In this document: positions 12,218 to 25,427 of the stretch, piece after piece
Layout: every line of letters starts with the position of its first letter
Position numbering within the stretch: position 1 is the stretch's first letter
NCBI GenBank assembly: GCA_027186245.1
Contig: CP114484.1
Location: 9,518,001-9,582,000, forward strand
DNA length: 64,000 nucleotides
From: Coriaria nepalensis
Lineage: Eukaryota; Streptophyta; Magnoliopsida; Cucurbitales; Coriariaceae
Reading direction: 5' to 3'
Notes under the pieces: generated by a model
What the model was told of the DNA's origin: nothing
The model's database searches: none
What the model saw: only the letters and a program-made list of their open reading frames with translations
Position numbers and translations under genes: made by a program

Positions 12218-15200
12218 ATGTCGGCGGTCAACTTCGCTTATCCGGGGACCGTGTCACCGTGTCTCAAATTTTCAACTCGGCTGCCGCATCTTCGTACTTT
12301 CTCCAAGTTGCCGCTTCTTAATCACTTACCTTTTTGCAGACCAATTGTCGACCTCCGTTCTAGAGTCTTGGTCTCTAACGATCTGACAATTTCGACTGTT
12401 CCGATGCCTCTGCTGGCGGTCCCGGCGACGTATTCGGAGTCGGGTGTACTGGATGTGGATAAGGTTACGGAGGCGGAGTTGAAGGAGAATGGATTTCGTT
12501 CGACGAGAAGGACGAAGATCGTGTGCACGATCGGGTCTGGAACGTGCGGGATGGAGGAGCTGGAGCGCTTGGCCGTAGGGGGAATGAACGTAGCGAGGCT
12601 AAACATGTGCCATGGCACGCGCGAGTGGCATCGAGCGGTGATTGAACGCGTCAGAAGTTTGAACGAAGAGAAGGGGTTCGCTGTTGCGATCATGATAGAT
12701 ACAGTGGGAAGTGAGATCTACATGGGTGATCTAGGAGGTGCACCTTCAGCTAGGGCTGAGGTAAGACCCATAAAAAAATATAAAAAAACACTTGAAGCAC
12801 TTATCTGTTTGTTCATGGCTTTTATTAATTGCCTGGAGTCTATAAACTGATTGGATTTATGATTAAAGTTAAATAGTTGGATTAGTTTTGGTTAATCTTC
12901 ATGAACAAGTGGTTGACTGTAAATCATTACATGATTTGCAGCAGATAAGTAGACTCATCCATTCATTTTGCAGGATGGAGATATCTGGACTTTCACTGTC
13001 AGGGCTTTGGATTTGTCTTGTCTGGAGCGCACTCTTACTGTGAACTATGATGGTTTTGCCGAAGGTAGGACTATTTAGATGCTTGCAAATTTGCAAAATG
13101 TGATAATACGCACATCTTTCAATGTGTTTGTGCTTTATAGCATTTTTCACCCCTGCCCTGCACTTACGGCCAGTTTGGTTAACGGTTGAAAAGAATCCAG
13201 TCGAATTAAATGTAAGATATGTTCAAGATCTTAAATATTTTTGTCACCGGAATTTAAATCTAATCTCATACTAAAAATCCAGTTCTAATGGAAAACTTAT
13301 CAATGCTGATCCTATAACCATCTTAGTTGTATATATCGGACCACTACTTAGCACTTTGCATTTGACTTATTAAATTAGTTTGGACTTTACAGATGTTAAG
13401 ATTGGTGATGAGCTTGTAGTGGATGGGGGAATGGTGAGGTTCATGGTGGTTGAGAAGATTGGTCCAGATGTGCTCTGCCGCTGTACAGATCCCGGATTAT
13501 TATTACCACGTGCAAACCTTACTCTCTGGAGGAATGGCAGTCTTGTTCAAGAGCGCAATGCAATGCTGCCTACTCTGTCTTCGAAGGTTGGTCCTTTTCA
13601 AGTAATGAATGTTGAATGTTACTGTGTTTGACCTTCATTTGGGACCTAATTTTGGTTAACAAATTTTAAAGGACATTCTTCCTTTTCCCTTTCGTGCTTG
13701 CGCTTCTGCAAAGCTCAGCATAAATGATCAGATAAGACTGATAAAGCTTCACCAATTCCCGTTGTCAATCGTAAAATATGTTAGGATGGCTAGTTATGAA
13801 TCACATGAACTAAATTTCTTTTATTCTTGTAATTAGGATGGGCAATTATGGATCCTTGAATATGTTATGTCATTTCCCCATGATTTATGTTACCTTTCTT
13901 CTTGGTTAGAGACTATCAGACAATAATATCTTCACATGGTGCAAAACTTGCATATCATCTATGCAATAGAGATTTGTGTCTAGGTAAGCATTTATCATGC
14001 TTATCTTAGAGGCTTTACCATCTGATAAGAATTGATGTTCTCTTTACTGAATCACCTTTTTTTACTTGAGATGTGCTGGCCATTCTGATAGTTGGTTGGG
14101 ACATGCATGAGTAGCCCATTTACTGTACAAGCCACTGCCATAGAAATGCCAGTTTCATATCAGGAGTTGAAAACACTTATTTATATGTCTCTCCCTCAAC
14201 AGGATTGGCTGGACATTGATTTTGCGATTGCAGAGGCTGTTGATTTTATTGCAGTTTCTTTTGTCAAGACCGCGGAGGTGATCAACCATCTCAAGAGTTA
14301 CATTGCTGCACGAGCTCCTGACAGGTAAACATATACATCTTGATCCTTCAGCTGTACCAAATTTTATGCTTCCAGTGTTCACTGCTCTATTCAGAGTTGA
14401 AAACGATAATTATATTCTTTCTATCCCATCGCTTTTTAAAATATAGTTTTAATCATGGAAGGAGCATTTGTTTTCTTGAACTTGAGTCGCTAGACATGAT
14501 TGCTTTCGGTCAACTAGTGATTACATCTCTGTTGAAACATAACAAATGTTAACTCAGAATTTTAGAATGCTGTTGAAGTTTATGACACCATAGCCAACTA
14601 TAAGGCATGAGTTTGACAACTGTACTTTGATCTCATACTGCAGTGGTATTTCTATTATTGCAAAGATAGAGAGCGTTGAGTCATTAAAGAATTTAGAAGA
14701 CATCATTCAAGCATCTGATGGAGCCATGGTAGCCAGAGGTGATCTCGGTGCACAGATACCATTAGAGCAAATTCCAGCTGTTCAAGAGAAGATGGTTCAA
14801 TTGTGCAAACATCTAAATAAGCCTGTTATTGTTGCTTCACAATTACTCGAGTCCATGGTAGAATATCCTATACCAACTAGAGCTGAAGTTGCTGATGTTT
14901 CAGAAGTAGTTAAACAGCAGGCAGATGCTTTAATGCTTTCTGGTGAGACAGCCATGGGTAAGTACCCTGAGAAGGCATTGGCTGTTTTGAGAAGTGTAAG
15001 TTCAAGAATCGAGAGGTGGTGGAGGGAGGAAAAACGTCATCAAACAGTGGAACCTCCTGTAAGTGTATCTCCTCAGTCAGCTGACATATCTGAGGAGATA
15101 TGCAATGCGGCTGCAAAGATGGGTAAGCATTTTCCATGACCTAAATGCTGCTAAAAACTGGTTGTGAATTGTCTTAACCGGTGAAAGTATGAAACCACAT

Positions 15201-15806
15201 ACAACCTTTGTCTAAATGCATCAATTTGTATGGCTTGGAAAGTCATTGGTTCATCATATCTGCCCTATTCTTTGTGCCTGGCTAATGCAGCTTGTCTTAG
15301 TGACCCTTTATAATCATCAACTGTTAGGCATGTCTTGATCTATCACTTTGTTTCCTGAGGAGCTGAAGAGCCTCATGTTTTCTCTGTTTTTCCCATTATG
15401 GGTTTGGCAAAATGAGAGAATCTCAAGTTTTCCAATTTATGCCATTGAGATACAGATCCTTACTCACATTTCTCTTGTTGGTAACATGTTATCTGAATTT
15501 TCAGCCAACAATCTGGAAGCAGATGCAATCTTTGCCTTCACCAAAACTGGGGATATGGCTTCCCTCCTGTCCCGGAATCGACCCGACTCTCCAATCTTTG
15601 CCTTCACACCTAGCACGTCTGTTCGGAGGCATCTAAACCTACTGTGGGGATTGATCCCTTTTCGTCTTAGTTTCTCTGATGACATGGACAACAACCTGAA
15701 CAGGACTTTCTCTTTGCTAAAGGCAAGAAAGATGATCAAATCTGGTGATGTTATCGTCGTTGTCTCCGACATGTTGCAGTCCCTCCAGGTGATTACTGTT
15801 CCCTAA
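12218..15806 (+). CDS. Plastid-type pyruvate kinase-like protein (PKP4-type), 576 aa
   Basis: Six exons: 12218-12760, 12974-13064, 13393-13586, 14203-14324, 14644-15122 and 15505-15806, with frame kept throughout (577 codons with stop). Pyruvate kinase converts PEP and ADP to pyruvate and ATP. The first ~70 residues are Ser/Pro/Leu rich and lack early acids, which fits a plastid transit peptide. The A domain starts at [13 protein letters not shown], the B domain lies in exons 2-3, the catalytic-lysine motif IAKIE (K324) and ARGDLG (347-352) are in exon 5, and the allosteric C domain is in exons 5-6. Odd: the usual N-x-SHG is NMCHG (129-133), DTKGPE is DTVGSE (161-166), and ATQMLESM is ASQLLESM. 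These changes match, as I recall, the divergent Arabidopsis At3g49160 group. Catalysis is therefore not assured. The final exon could in principle splice at a gtgatt near 15789, but reading on to TAA gives a family-like end. Confidence 0.9.
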
Positions 15807-16812
15807 AGATGGCACAACATACCTCTATTAGGACTTGTTTATTAGACTCTTGATTCTTTTAACTTTTTGTATCTTGTGATTTTATTTTAACTGTGAGTTA
15901 TAGGCAAACGATATTAGGATTCAACTCCTCTCCATTTCATTTTGCATCTTCAGTGTGTTAGGAATTACTCAGAGAAGTAATACCCGTGAGTTTTTGTTTT
16001 TGTTTCTTTTTTTTTTTTTTTTACCCCCGCTGTAATTGTTAAGAGCTTTAGCTCACCATGTTTCTCTAAGGAGTTATTTGAATAAGAAGATTTGTAACAA
16101 TGCGAGTTTGGTAATGGTGAGGTTTTGGGAAGGAAAGCAAATTGTGATAACAAGGCTTTTTCATTACATTGTATGTACAATGTTTGACAGTTTTTAGCCG
16201 TTGGATTAAGAATATTCAAACAAGATCAATCTTGCTTGATTGTGCAATCTGTAAAGAGGTTTCTTTTTTTCTGGGTGTTGCGTGCAAGTTTGTTTGAAGC
16301 CAGTTTAGTCTTCTTCATAATATGCAATTCCCTATTTGTGTGACTTGCAAATGGTCATGTAATTATCGTTAAGCACGAACTACCTTTTGACCTTCTTGCC
16401 CCTTCACATGTGTCTCAAATCAGATAACCTTTTTCTATTACCATGCCTAATTTCGTGGTTAAGAAGACAGTCTCATGATCTCTGACAAATTTAGCATCTT
16501 AATTCGGCTTATTTTCAATCATCTTTATTCAATTGCTCAAACGTAATTATTCTTGAAAAAAGGTAAAAGTGAATTTTGATTTGTGGGTAAAAGAATCTTA
16601 TATACCGACTCAAAAATCATGAAAATCCGTGAGCGCAAGTAAAGTGTTTAGCGGTTGGGAACGAGTGACTCTCTAGATTTGATCCGGTTTAAGTTCTCTA
16701 CACGTGTATGAAGAGCAGGGAAAGGGAAACAAATAGGGGATGGTGAAAAATGAAAAGTGGAAAGAGGTCTCAACACAAAATGAGTCGAGGGTTGAAGATA
16801 AAATAAACTAGA

Positions 16813-16858
16813 GAAAAATGTGTTCATGTAGAAAAATGTGTTCATGTAGAAAAATGTG
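16813..16858 (+). repeat. 18-bp direct repeat, about 2.5 copies
   Basis: The phrase 'aaaaatgtgttcatgtag' occurs twice back to back, followed by a partial third copy. This is a minor tandem duplication with no evident function. Confidence 0.8.
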
Positions 16859-18254
16859 GGATCGTGTCTCTCTTCCATTCCCAACCATATCAAGACGTTT
16901 CTGAATTTCCTCATTTGATGTCACATTTCCTTGTTTATGAGATTTTTCAAATTAACAATTCATTTTTTTCGGTAGTCAACGAGGTGATAGTTTAAATGGT
17001 AACAGTTTAGTCCAAGGCCGGCTCTATTTTTAGACAACTAAATTAATCGTCTAGAGTTTTATTAAAAAATAGCTCCTAAATTTTAATAGTATATTGTATT
17101 TCTTTATAAAAATAATTTAAAAAAAAAAAAAAAAAAAAAAGAGGAATTATTTCTACTTCATCTTTTGAATTCCTTTAAAACATAGTGGGCATGATGAATA
17201 TGAGTCAAAGAAAAAGAAAAAAAAAACCAAATGCTTTCGTGGGTTGTAAGCTTAGTGGACCTTTTGTATACATCTAAAAGATAATTATGCCAATTTCCAT
17301 AAATAATAATAATAATAATTATTAATAATACAATTATAATCACAATCTAAAGTTAGAGGGTGTATATAGCTTTAGCCTTTATGAGTGTTCAAATAGAAAT
17401 AATGAAAGTTTCGCACCTAACAATCAAAGGCCCCACTCTAGCTTAAAAGCCTTAAACCCTTTAAAACGCCAAATCTTTCCCTTTTATGAGAATAACAAAG
17501 AAAATACACATAACAAGGAAATCTAAACTTGAAAGGATAAATGTAAATGAAATGAGATGGTATATATCTTAATCATGATTTTCCTTATACTTATCTTAGT
17601 TTGGTATTGATGATATCTTAGGTATCGGGACGAGATCATGATTAGTAATGAGATTGGTACTTATATATTTTTTTAAAATATTTAACTAGTACTAAGATTG
17701 ATTTTGATCCGGATTCCGATCTCGACCACTATTATCAGAATCGTTAAGCTACCGGATCCGAAGTCGGACAGGGACCATGACTTTTCCACCAAAAAAAACA
17801 TGACAAGTGTACATATGAGGATAATACTTGACTTGACTATGATTTGTTGCCATAAAATTAATGATTCATAATCATCACCATGAGTTTGGAAAAGCAACCG
17901 GTTCCCCACACCAAAAGAAAGAGGGAAACTTCATAACATTATTTGACACTTCATCTGTCTAAATAAATAGCCTTCTTCATATCTAATCAAAATATATTAA
18001 AATTAAAATAAATAAATTGACATCCGATCTCTAATCAAGTGAAGAGTGAAGTTATGTTGATGGGCATAGAGATTAAGGCCGACATCATATTTTATACAAG
18101 GCCCACTAGAAAAGCCATTGAAATAGACTGAACAATGGCCTCAGTTCTCGACTATACGTGGATGCCCTACCATTGCTGGAGCCCACGTTTTCACATCAAG
18201 CCCAACGATTTTCGTCAAAACCATTTTTCTCTAATTTAAAGAATCAAAAAATTG

Positions 18255-18255
<1 letters not shown>

Positions 18256-18288
<33 letters not shown>
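18256..18288. repeat. (AT)n microsatellite
   Basis: About 15 uninterrupted AT units. A simple sequence repeat, likely polymorphic. Confidence 0.9.
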
Positions 18289-18294
<6 letters not shown>

Positions 18295-18449
18295 ACACCT
18301 AAAAATCACTCTATTTTAATATTAATGTTTTATTTGGGAGCCGAATACTTTAGTAACATATATGGTTAAAAAGTTCAAACTCAAGACATAATTACGGTGG
18401 GTCCCACATGGGTCATAATTATATTAATATATTACTTCATTAATTAATT

Positions 18450-18482
<33 letters not shown>

Positions 18483-18484
18483 TT
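18450..18484. repeat. (TTTA)n microsatellite
   Basis: Tetranucleotide repeats, about eight units, following a TTAA run. Confidence 0.85.
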
Positions 18485-18862
18485 GAGAGCGATTTTTCAT
18501 TCTTCTTTACTTGAAGAAACAGTAAAGATTAAGAAAAGAAAAGAAAAGTTAAAGCTCTGAGTTCTTCTTATAAAAGATGGAAGTTTGAGATTTGAAAATG
18601 CATAGAACCAAGGGATTAAAGAGTTTAGCTTTTTTAGTTTATTTACTTATTGGGTGGTTAAGGAATGAGCCCTATACTTACTATGCAATAAACATTTTTT
18701 CCAAGTTGGGACTTGAGAGGAATTGAATCCAACCGTCTCTTCCAATCTCGTAAAACCAAACTTGTAAATTGTTACAATAGTTTTGTTTCTCTAGATCATT
18801 ACTAGCATATGTAAGAACTTGTAATGCAAGCTCCCCACATTTGATTCATTATGTGTAGTTAT

Positions 18863-18942
18863 GAAAAAAGAAAAGAAAAGAAAAGAAAAGAAAAGGAAAG
18901 GAAAAGAAAAGAAAAGATAAGAAAAGAAAAGAAAGGAAAGAG
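18863..18942. repeat. (AAAAG)n microsatellite
   Basis: An imperfect pentanucleotide array of about 15 units with occasional AAGGA interruptions. Confidence 0.85.
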
Positions 18943-21608
18943 AATCGCTAGAAAATTTCAAAGGCATTGAAGCATAATAAACCCATATGTCCAAAAGTAA
19001 GTGTTAAAGGAAAGGGATTTCTTTCTTTCTTTCTTTCTTGCTTGCATGTTTAATGGAATTTCCAATAGTCATGCTTTTCTTTTGAAGTGGAGAATTATGG
19101 GGAAATGTACTCAAAAATCAAAATTATGTGCACTAAGAGGAGATTGCCTTGCATTTAAAAAGCATCATTATCATATCAAAAGCAAAGTGCTAGATTTTGA
19201 TCTTGTGTCTACTTCTAACGTATTGGGATGCTACTCAAAGCCATATGTATCCCAAGTTGATTAAGGATAAGCTTCACATTATATATATTAAATTAGTAAT
19301 GTTTCTAGAATTAAAGAGGTGAAGTTTGAAATAGTATTATATAAATTACATACTTCAACCGTTTGAATGGATATGATTAGGTATGGAGGTTAATTCATTG
19401 TGTGCATTATTAAAGACATAATTTTGGAATATACAAAATGAAATGATCATATTCGACCATTCAAAGTTTGAATTAATGCACGTCCCAATCCGATTTCGGG
19501 TACTATTATACTGACCCTTAATACTACTTCAAAGGATAAAAGATAAGTTAAATTGATTTAAACAATTGCGTAATGTCCTATGAGATAAGTATGAGTATAG
19601 ATGTAGGTTCATAACACTAATACCACTGTTAAAACCAGTCAAATAATTAAAGATGTTAAAACAGGTCGGAATTTTTAGATCGGCCCGAAGTCCGGATCGG
19701 ATTATTATAGACGGATTGAATTGGGCATAAGTTTAACCTCGAGAGGGGGCTCGGTCCGCCTTAGTGTTTGGGCCTAGATGGATCTTATGTATTGACCCAC
19801 GCTGTCTGGATTATTACTTAACTTATCATCGTAAAATAAGAGTAATTTTATTTTCTTTCTTCATAAAAAAAGATTTCTTGAATAGCAACATAATTTATCA
19901 TATAGAAAAAGAGTATTATAGTAGTACTACTTAAATCTGCATGTGATAATTAAGAGGTTCCAAAATACTTATTAGTCGGTTTTCCAAAATATTAACTAAA
20001 TTTTTACGATATACTAAAAATATTTATAACTATCATTATTTATGATACTAAAGCGGAAGTTTACAACATAGCTCAATCCTAATATCCCTACTTCCTCCGC
20101 GTATATCATACTCACTCCTCAAGTTTGTCAGGGTAATTAGATTGGTTGTTTACCCTTAGTGCTTACAACATGAAAATTAAGACGTGAGATTTCGTTCAGC
20201 AAGTACAACTTAAAAAACAATTATAAATATAAATACATATAATATATGAAACATGTACCATTTAATAACATTAAAACTCATATTCTTCGTAAAAATTATT
20301 ACATATTTACATCTTATTCTTTCTTATATTTTCTTAATAACATGAAATATAAGGTAAACTTTATATGATTCTTATGAGTGCATATGTTGTTTAAGAATTT
20401 CTGAAAACATTAACTATGACAATTATAATACTGTCAATCAATTTATGAAGGCAAATCAAAAAATAATGTGAATAACTATGCAATTATTAGAAATAATTCA
20501 ATAAATTTTAAAAATAATTTTTATATTATAAATGAGATTTGTACTTACTTAATGTCCAAGTTTTTCTGAAAGGGTTTGGATTATCGGGAATTCTTCAGAC
20601 ACATGCACGCTATTATTCTATCCAATCATATACTTCACTTGAAAACATAATTATTTGTCAAGTATTTAAACAAATTTGAAATCTTTTAACAAATGGCTAC
20701 ATATTTGTTATAACCTCGTTTAATTTGGCTTAACAACCAAGACTCAAAGTAAACAAGGAGTATTGACTTAAATCTCACTACCCTTGCTATTCCATAATCC
20801 CTAGCCAAACCTAATCAATTTCCTAACCTTAATTAGCTCTATAGTAAGAATTGTAACCCTTGACAACCTCCATAAACGTAACAATATGATATTCAATTTT
20901 ATGAATACTTCCAACTCCTTTGTATAGGTAGTGGGTTGTAATTGTTCAGTTTACTTAAAAAGTCAAATAATGGTAATAAGATAAAACAATCAATTTATAA
21001 AACTCTATTTGTATGGACAATTTCATACACCCACAGAATTATTATAGTGACGATAACTAATTTAGAGTTTCATAGTTCTCAATAGGGTCTCTAACAAAGT
21101 ACTATTAATCCAATTTAGATTAATGTTATTCCAGTATTCTCTCTTAGACAAGACTAATCAACGCTTTTAATTTTGATAGGAATAACATTCTCACACAAAC
21201 TTATCATTCACACACAATTCCATCAAGATTCTAAAAATGTCAACACTTACCTAAACTTTATCTTTCATAAGGTTAGTGAACATTTCCTCCGTCCCTACTC
21301 CAGATTTAACTCTTAATCAGTGATCACCCTTACTCCCAATTGGATTCATTCTTAGTAATGAAAATAATTTCTCCATAGAATCAGATTTTTCCTTTTACCT
21401 TCATATTTATACTATTATAATATTTATGTTTTCTTATTTTTATTTCTTTAGTTAAAATAATTCATTTGTATTATAAAATAAATGACAAATTATCAATAAA
21501 AAATCATAACTGTTTTTTATCTATTCAGAAAATTAATATGGTTTTAGAATCTAAATAATTATAAGTTTAACCTTAAACTTAAACTTACCTCTTCCTGCAT
21601 CTCCGAAC

Positions 21609-24600
21609 ATGTCACTGGAACCGACCAAAAATTCTCCCCATATAGCTACCATACCATATACTTCACCTTATTATCTCCATCCATCCGACTCCCCGAATTT
21701 GATGCTCATTTCCAAAAAAACTTAATGGAGACAATATTTCTCAATGGCTACGAGCAATTACTCGAGCCCTAAATACAAAAAGCAAATTATGTTTTGTGAA
21801 TGGATCCCTTTCCCCACCCGATCGAGGCCACCCCGATTACTCACAATGGGACTATATCAAGGATATGGTATTCACATGGCTTCAAAACACCATTGAACTA
21901 AATCTTGTCGGTACCCTTGACTACCATGACACTCCCTTCGATCTATGGAAAGACCTCACGTCCTGTTTCGGCCATGGAAATCGAACATGAATCTTTCGAA
22001 TTAAGCGTGATCTTGCTTTCCTCAACTAACTTCACATGTCTAATTCCCGACTACTACGGGCATCTCAAATAGCTATGGTAAGAGCTCACCTCTCTTCAAC
22101 CCATCACAAATCTGGTCACTTACCAACAATGAGAGTCCAATGAGCAAGTCTACCAATTCCTCCTCGGTTTGAACGAATCTTATTCTGCTTTACGTAGCCA
22201 GATCTTAGCCACCGAACCCCTCCCTTCCATCAACAAGATCTTCTTGATCCCTCACAAAAATCACTATAAATGTAATAGGTGCCGGAATGAGGGACATACT
22301 TGTGATCGATACTGGCGAATCGTTGGATTTCTTCTAGGTCGAGAACCACGCCCGCACTACTTAAACTTCATTCTTGGAAAACCTCTAGCCCTCGCCGCCT
22401 CTGTCCATACACCGCCCCTCTCTGCCCAATCTCTCTCACCAGAACTCCTCCGCCAACTGACAGATCTCCTTTGTCAGCCTTCCTACAGTTCCGGTTCGAC
22501 CTCAAGCTTAACTCCCGCAATCAATTTTGTGGGTTATCTCTTTGCCCCTTATTTAGATTTTCTTTCACCTGCCGCCTGGATCATCGATTTCGGCGCGTCT
22601 CACCATATAAGCTATTGCCGGGACTCGTTTTCTGACCTTAGACCCCTTCCCCGCCCAATCTCCCTCTCTCTCCCCACGAGCGCCTCTCTGTCCATTCATG
22701 AAGTCGAGACAGTCCAACTCTCTCCTGCCCTCATTTCATTCAATGTTCTTTATGCTCCCACCTTTCATTTTAATTTATTATCAATACCCTTATTAACCCA
22801 ACAACTCTTTTGTTTTGTTTTTTTTCTCCCCGACCCATTATGTTTTTCAGGACCCGATGTCGATGAGGCTGATTAAAGCGGGTGAAGCGTGTAATAGGCT
22901 TTATGTCTTTGAAGCCGACCAACAAAACTCCTCTTCCATATTTTCTGTTCGCTCTTTTGAGAATTATATCTTGTGGCACTAACACTTAAGTCACCCTTCT
23001 CATATTTCCATTTCCGATGTTGTTCATGTTTCTAAAACCTTATCTGATTGTGTGATTTGTGCTCGTTTGAAGAAAACTCGACTTCCCTTTTTAAGTCCTT
23101 ATAATAAGATTTTATTCCCTTTTAATAGATTTTTTTGTGATATTAAGGGTGGCTATAAAACTCCATCCTTGAATGGTGAGCATTACTTCCTTTTGTTGAT
23201 GAATTTTCACGATGCACTTGGATTTTTTTGTTAAATTTCAAATCTAAAGCCATATGTTATCTAATAAATTTCTTTGCTTTTATCTGAACCCAATTTTTAA
23301 CTTCCATTAAGACTATTCAGACCAATAATGGGCAAGAATTTCTCTCTAATCAACTTCAAATTTTTTTTCCCCTAAAAATGACATCTTACATGAACACGCA
23401 TGTGTTGAAACACCCTAACAAAATGGGGTTGTTTTTCATTTGTTAAATGTTGCATGATGTCTTCATTTTTAAGTTAGCCTCTCTCTTCAATTTTAGGGTG
23501 ACTGCATTTTAACTGTCACTTTTTTGATAAATCGCACTCCTAATATTTCTCTCAATTAAAAATCTCATTTTGAACTTTTCTTTAATAAAACTCCTTCTTA
23601 CTCTCATCTACGTGTTTTCGATTGCCTCTGTTATGCTAAAACTCTTCGTCTCATTGTGATAAATTTTATACTCGCTCGTCCGCTTGTATTTTCGTCGGGT
23701 ATCTGAACAATCGAAAAGCCTATAAACTTTATAATCTTAAAACCCACTTGACCTTCTTCTCTAGTATTTTCCTCAGTCATTTAAAAAAAAAAATCAATTT
23801 CCCTTCCTTACTTGTTAAACCATCCCTTCTGAGCCTGTTATTCCCCTTCATGTTCATGACTCTTATGGCATTTCTCCCATTCTTGAATCATTCCCTTTTG
23901 CTCTAGATAACTCCTCATCCCCTTATTTACCTCCATCCCCTCATGCCCCATTCATCCCCGTTGCACCACTCGTGCTCCTCAACATCTCTCTGATTATCTC
24001 TGCCCGACCTTGAAAGACAGTATGCCCTCCGCCGCTCCAATCGTCTCAGGTACCCCAATCTGATAGCTTTATTTATCTCTTATGACTGTTTTTCCTCTTC
24101 TCACACAATATTTTTAAATGCATTAACTGTCATTATTGAACCTTCTTCTTATTATAATGTTGTTCGTCATCCCCACTGGCAGGAGGTTATACTGTTTGAA
24201 CTCCAAGCCTTGGCAGATAATCATACTTGGACATTGGAGCCTCTTCCGACTAACAAGAAGCCGATTGGTTATAAATGGGTTTTCAAGACCAAGCTTTGAG
24301 CCAATGACACGCTGTAACGGTATAAGGCACGCCTCATAGCAAAAGGGTACACTTAAATTGAAGGGTTGGACTATCAGGAGACTTTTTCTCCCATAGCTAA
24401 GATGGTTACTGTCCAATGTGTTCTTGCCATAGCAACTATCCGAAATTGGATCATTCACTAGTTGGATGTCCATAATTCTTTTCTCTATGGAGACCTCGAC
24501 GAGGAGGTCTATATGTTCCCTCCCCCCTGTTATTATTCCACCGATGACTCACGAGTCTACCGTCATTGCAAATCCCTCTACGGCCTTAAAGCCTCCATAA

Positions 24601-25380
24601 ACTGGTTTTTTTAAACTAACAATTCTTCTTCTTAATGCAAGTTTCACTTAGTCTCAGGCAGATCACTCTCTCTTTACCCTCACCACTAGCTCATCATTCA
24701 CTATTGTTCTCATTTATGTTAACGACATTTTGGTTGCAGGACTCATCTTTCCCAGATATCCTTCTTCTAAGATCATTTATCTTGTCACTTCAAGATTAAG
24801 GACTTAGGCCCTTTTAAATATTTTCTCGATTTTGAAGTGGCATAGACATCTGCTGGTATTCCCTCTCATAGCAGAAGTATGCCATTAACATCCTCTTCTG
24901 CAGTGGTCACCTTAACACTAGCCTAATTTCCTTTCCCGTGGAATAAAACCTTAAACTCAATCACTCTGATGGCGATCTTCTCTCCGACCCCGGTAACTAT
25001 TGTCGTTTCATTGGTCAACTCATCTATCTCACCATCACTCAACATGTTATCATCTTCTCCGTCAACATTTTGAGTCAGTTCATGCATGCCTCGCACTCCA
25101 TATCTCACCACTGTTGTCTGTGTTTTTCGCTACCTCAAAAAAGTCCCATGGCCAAGGAATTTTCTTTCCCTCCTCTAATAACCTTCAAATCACTGCCTAC
25201 ACCGACTCTCATTGGGCCAGCTACCTCACTACCTAATGATCGACTACTAATTTCTTCATACAGCTTGGTTCTAATCTCATCTCTTGGCGCACAAAAAAAA
25301 TAAACCACAGTTGCCCGATCCTCCACAGAAGTTAAATATCGTGCTATGGCCATTGCTACTTGTGAGCTCACTTTTTGTAA
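21609..25380 (+). mobile_element. Decayed Ty1/Copia retrotransposon (gag-pol remnants)
   Basis: Order of domains, read across stops and frameshifts: gag from 21609 (SPYYLHPSDSPN-like start, then NGSLSPPDRGHPDYSQWDYI at 21796), a zinc-knuckle remnant at about 22270 (CNRCRNEGHTCDRYW), protease at about 22575 (WIIDFGASHH), GAG_pre-integrase and integrase at 22970-23500, reverse transcriptase at 24130-24990 (PIGYKWVFKTK, YKARLIAKGYT, YGLKAS), and RNase H at 25180-25370 (WASY, then SSTEVKYRAMAIATCEL). The protease DSG triad reads DFG and the RT YVDD box reads YVND near 24718, so both active sites are lost. No LTRs, primer-binding site or target duplications were identified. The 3' end stops in RNase H beside a TTG microsatellite. 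Confidence 0.9.
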
Positions 25381-25383
25381 TTG

Positions 25384-25427
25384 ATGTTGCTATTGTTGTT
25401 GTTGCTGCTGTTGTTGTTGTTGTTGTC
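25384..25427. repeat. (TTG)n microsatellite
   Basis: An imperfect TTG/CTG trinucleotide run directly after the last recognisable Copia RNase H codons. Confidence 0.85.

Larger units (their letters stand above)
15807..21600. other. AT-rich gene-free spacer
   Basis: The first ~300 bp probably include the pyruvate kinase 3' UTR. The remainder has microsatellites, poly-A runs (17107-17140) and no recognisable coding segments. Short ORFs such as 19001-19264 and 16648-16914 show no family features and consist partly of repeats. Confidence 0.5.

Noticed and set aside
15783..15806. A further splice at 'ctccag|gtgatt' near the pyruvate kinase end
   Set aside because: Reading through gives SLQVITVP and a stop, which fits the family C-terminus; no good downstream exon was seen.
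19001..19264. 87-aa plus-strand ORF
   Set aside because: Begins in a TTTC microsatellite and shows no protein-family similarity that I can recognise.
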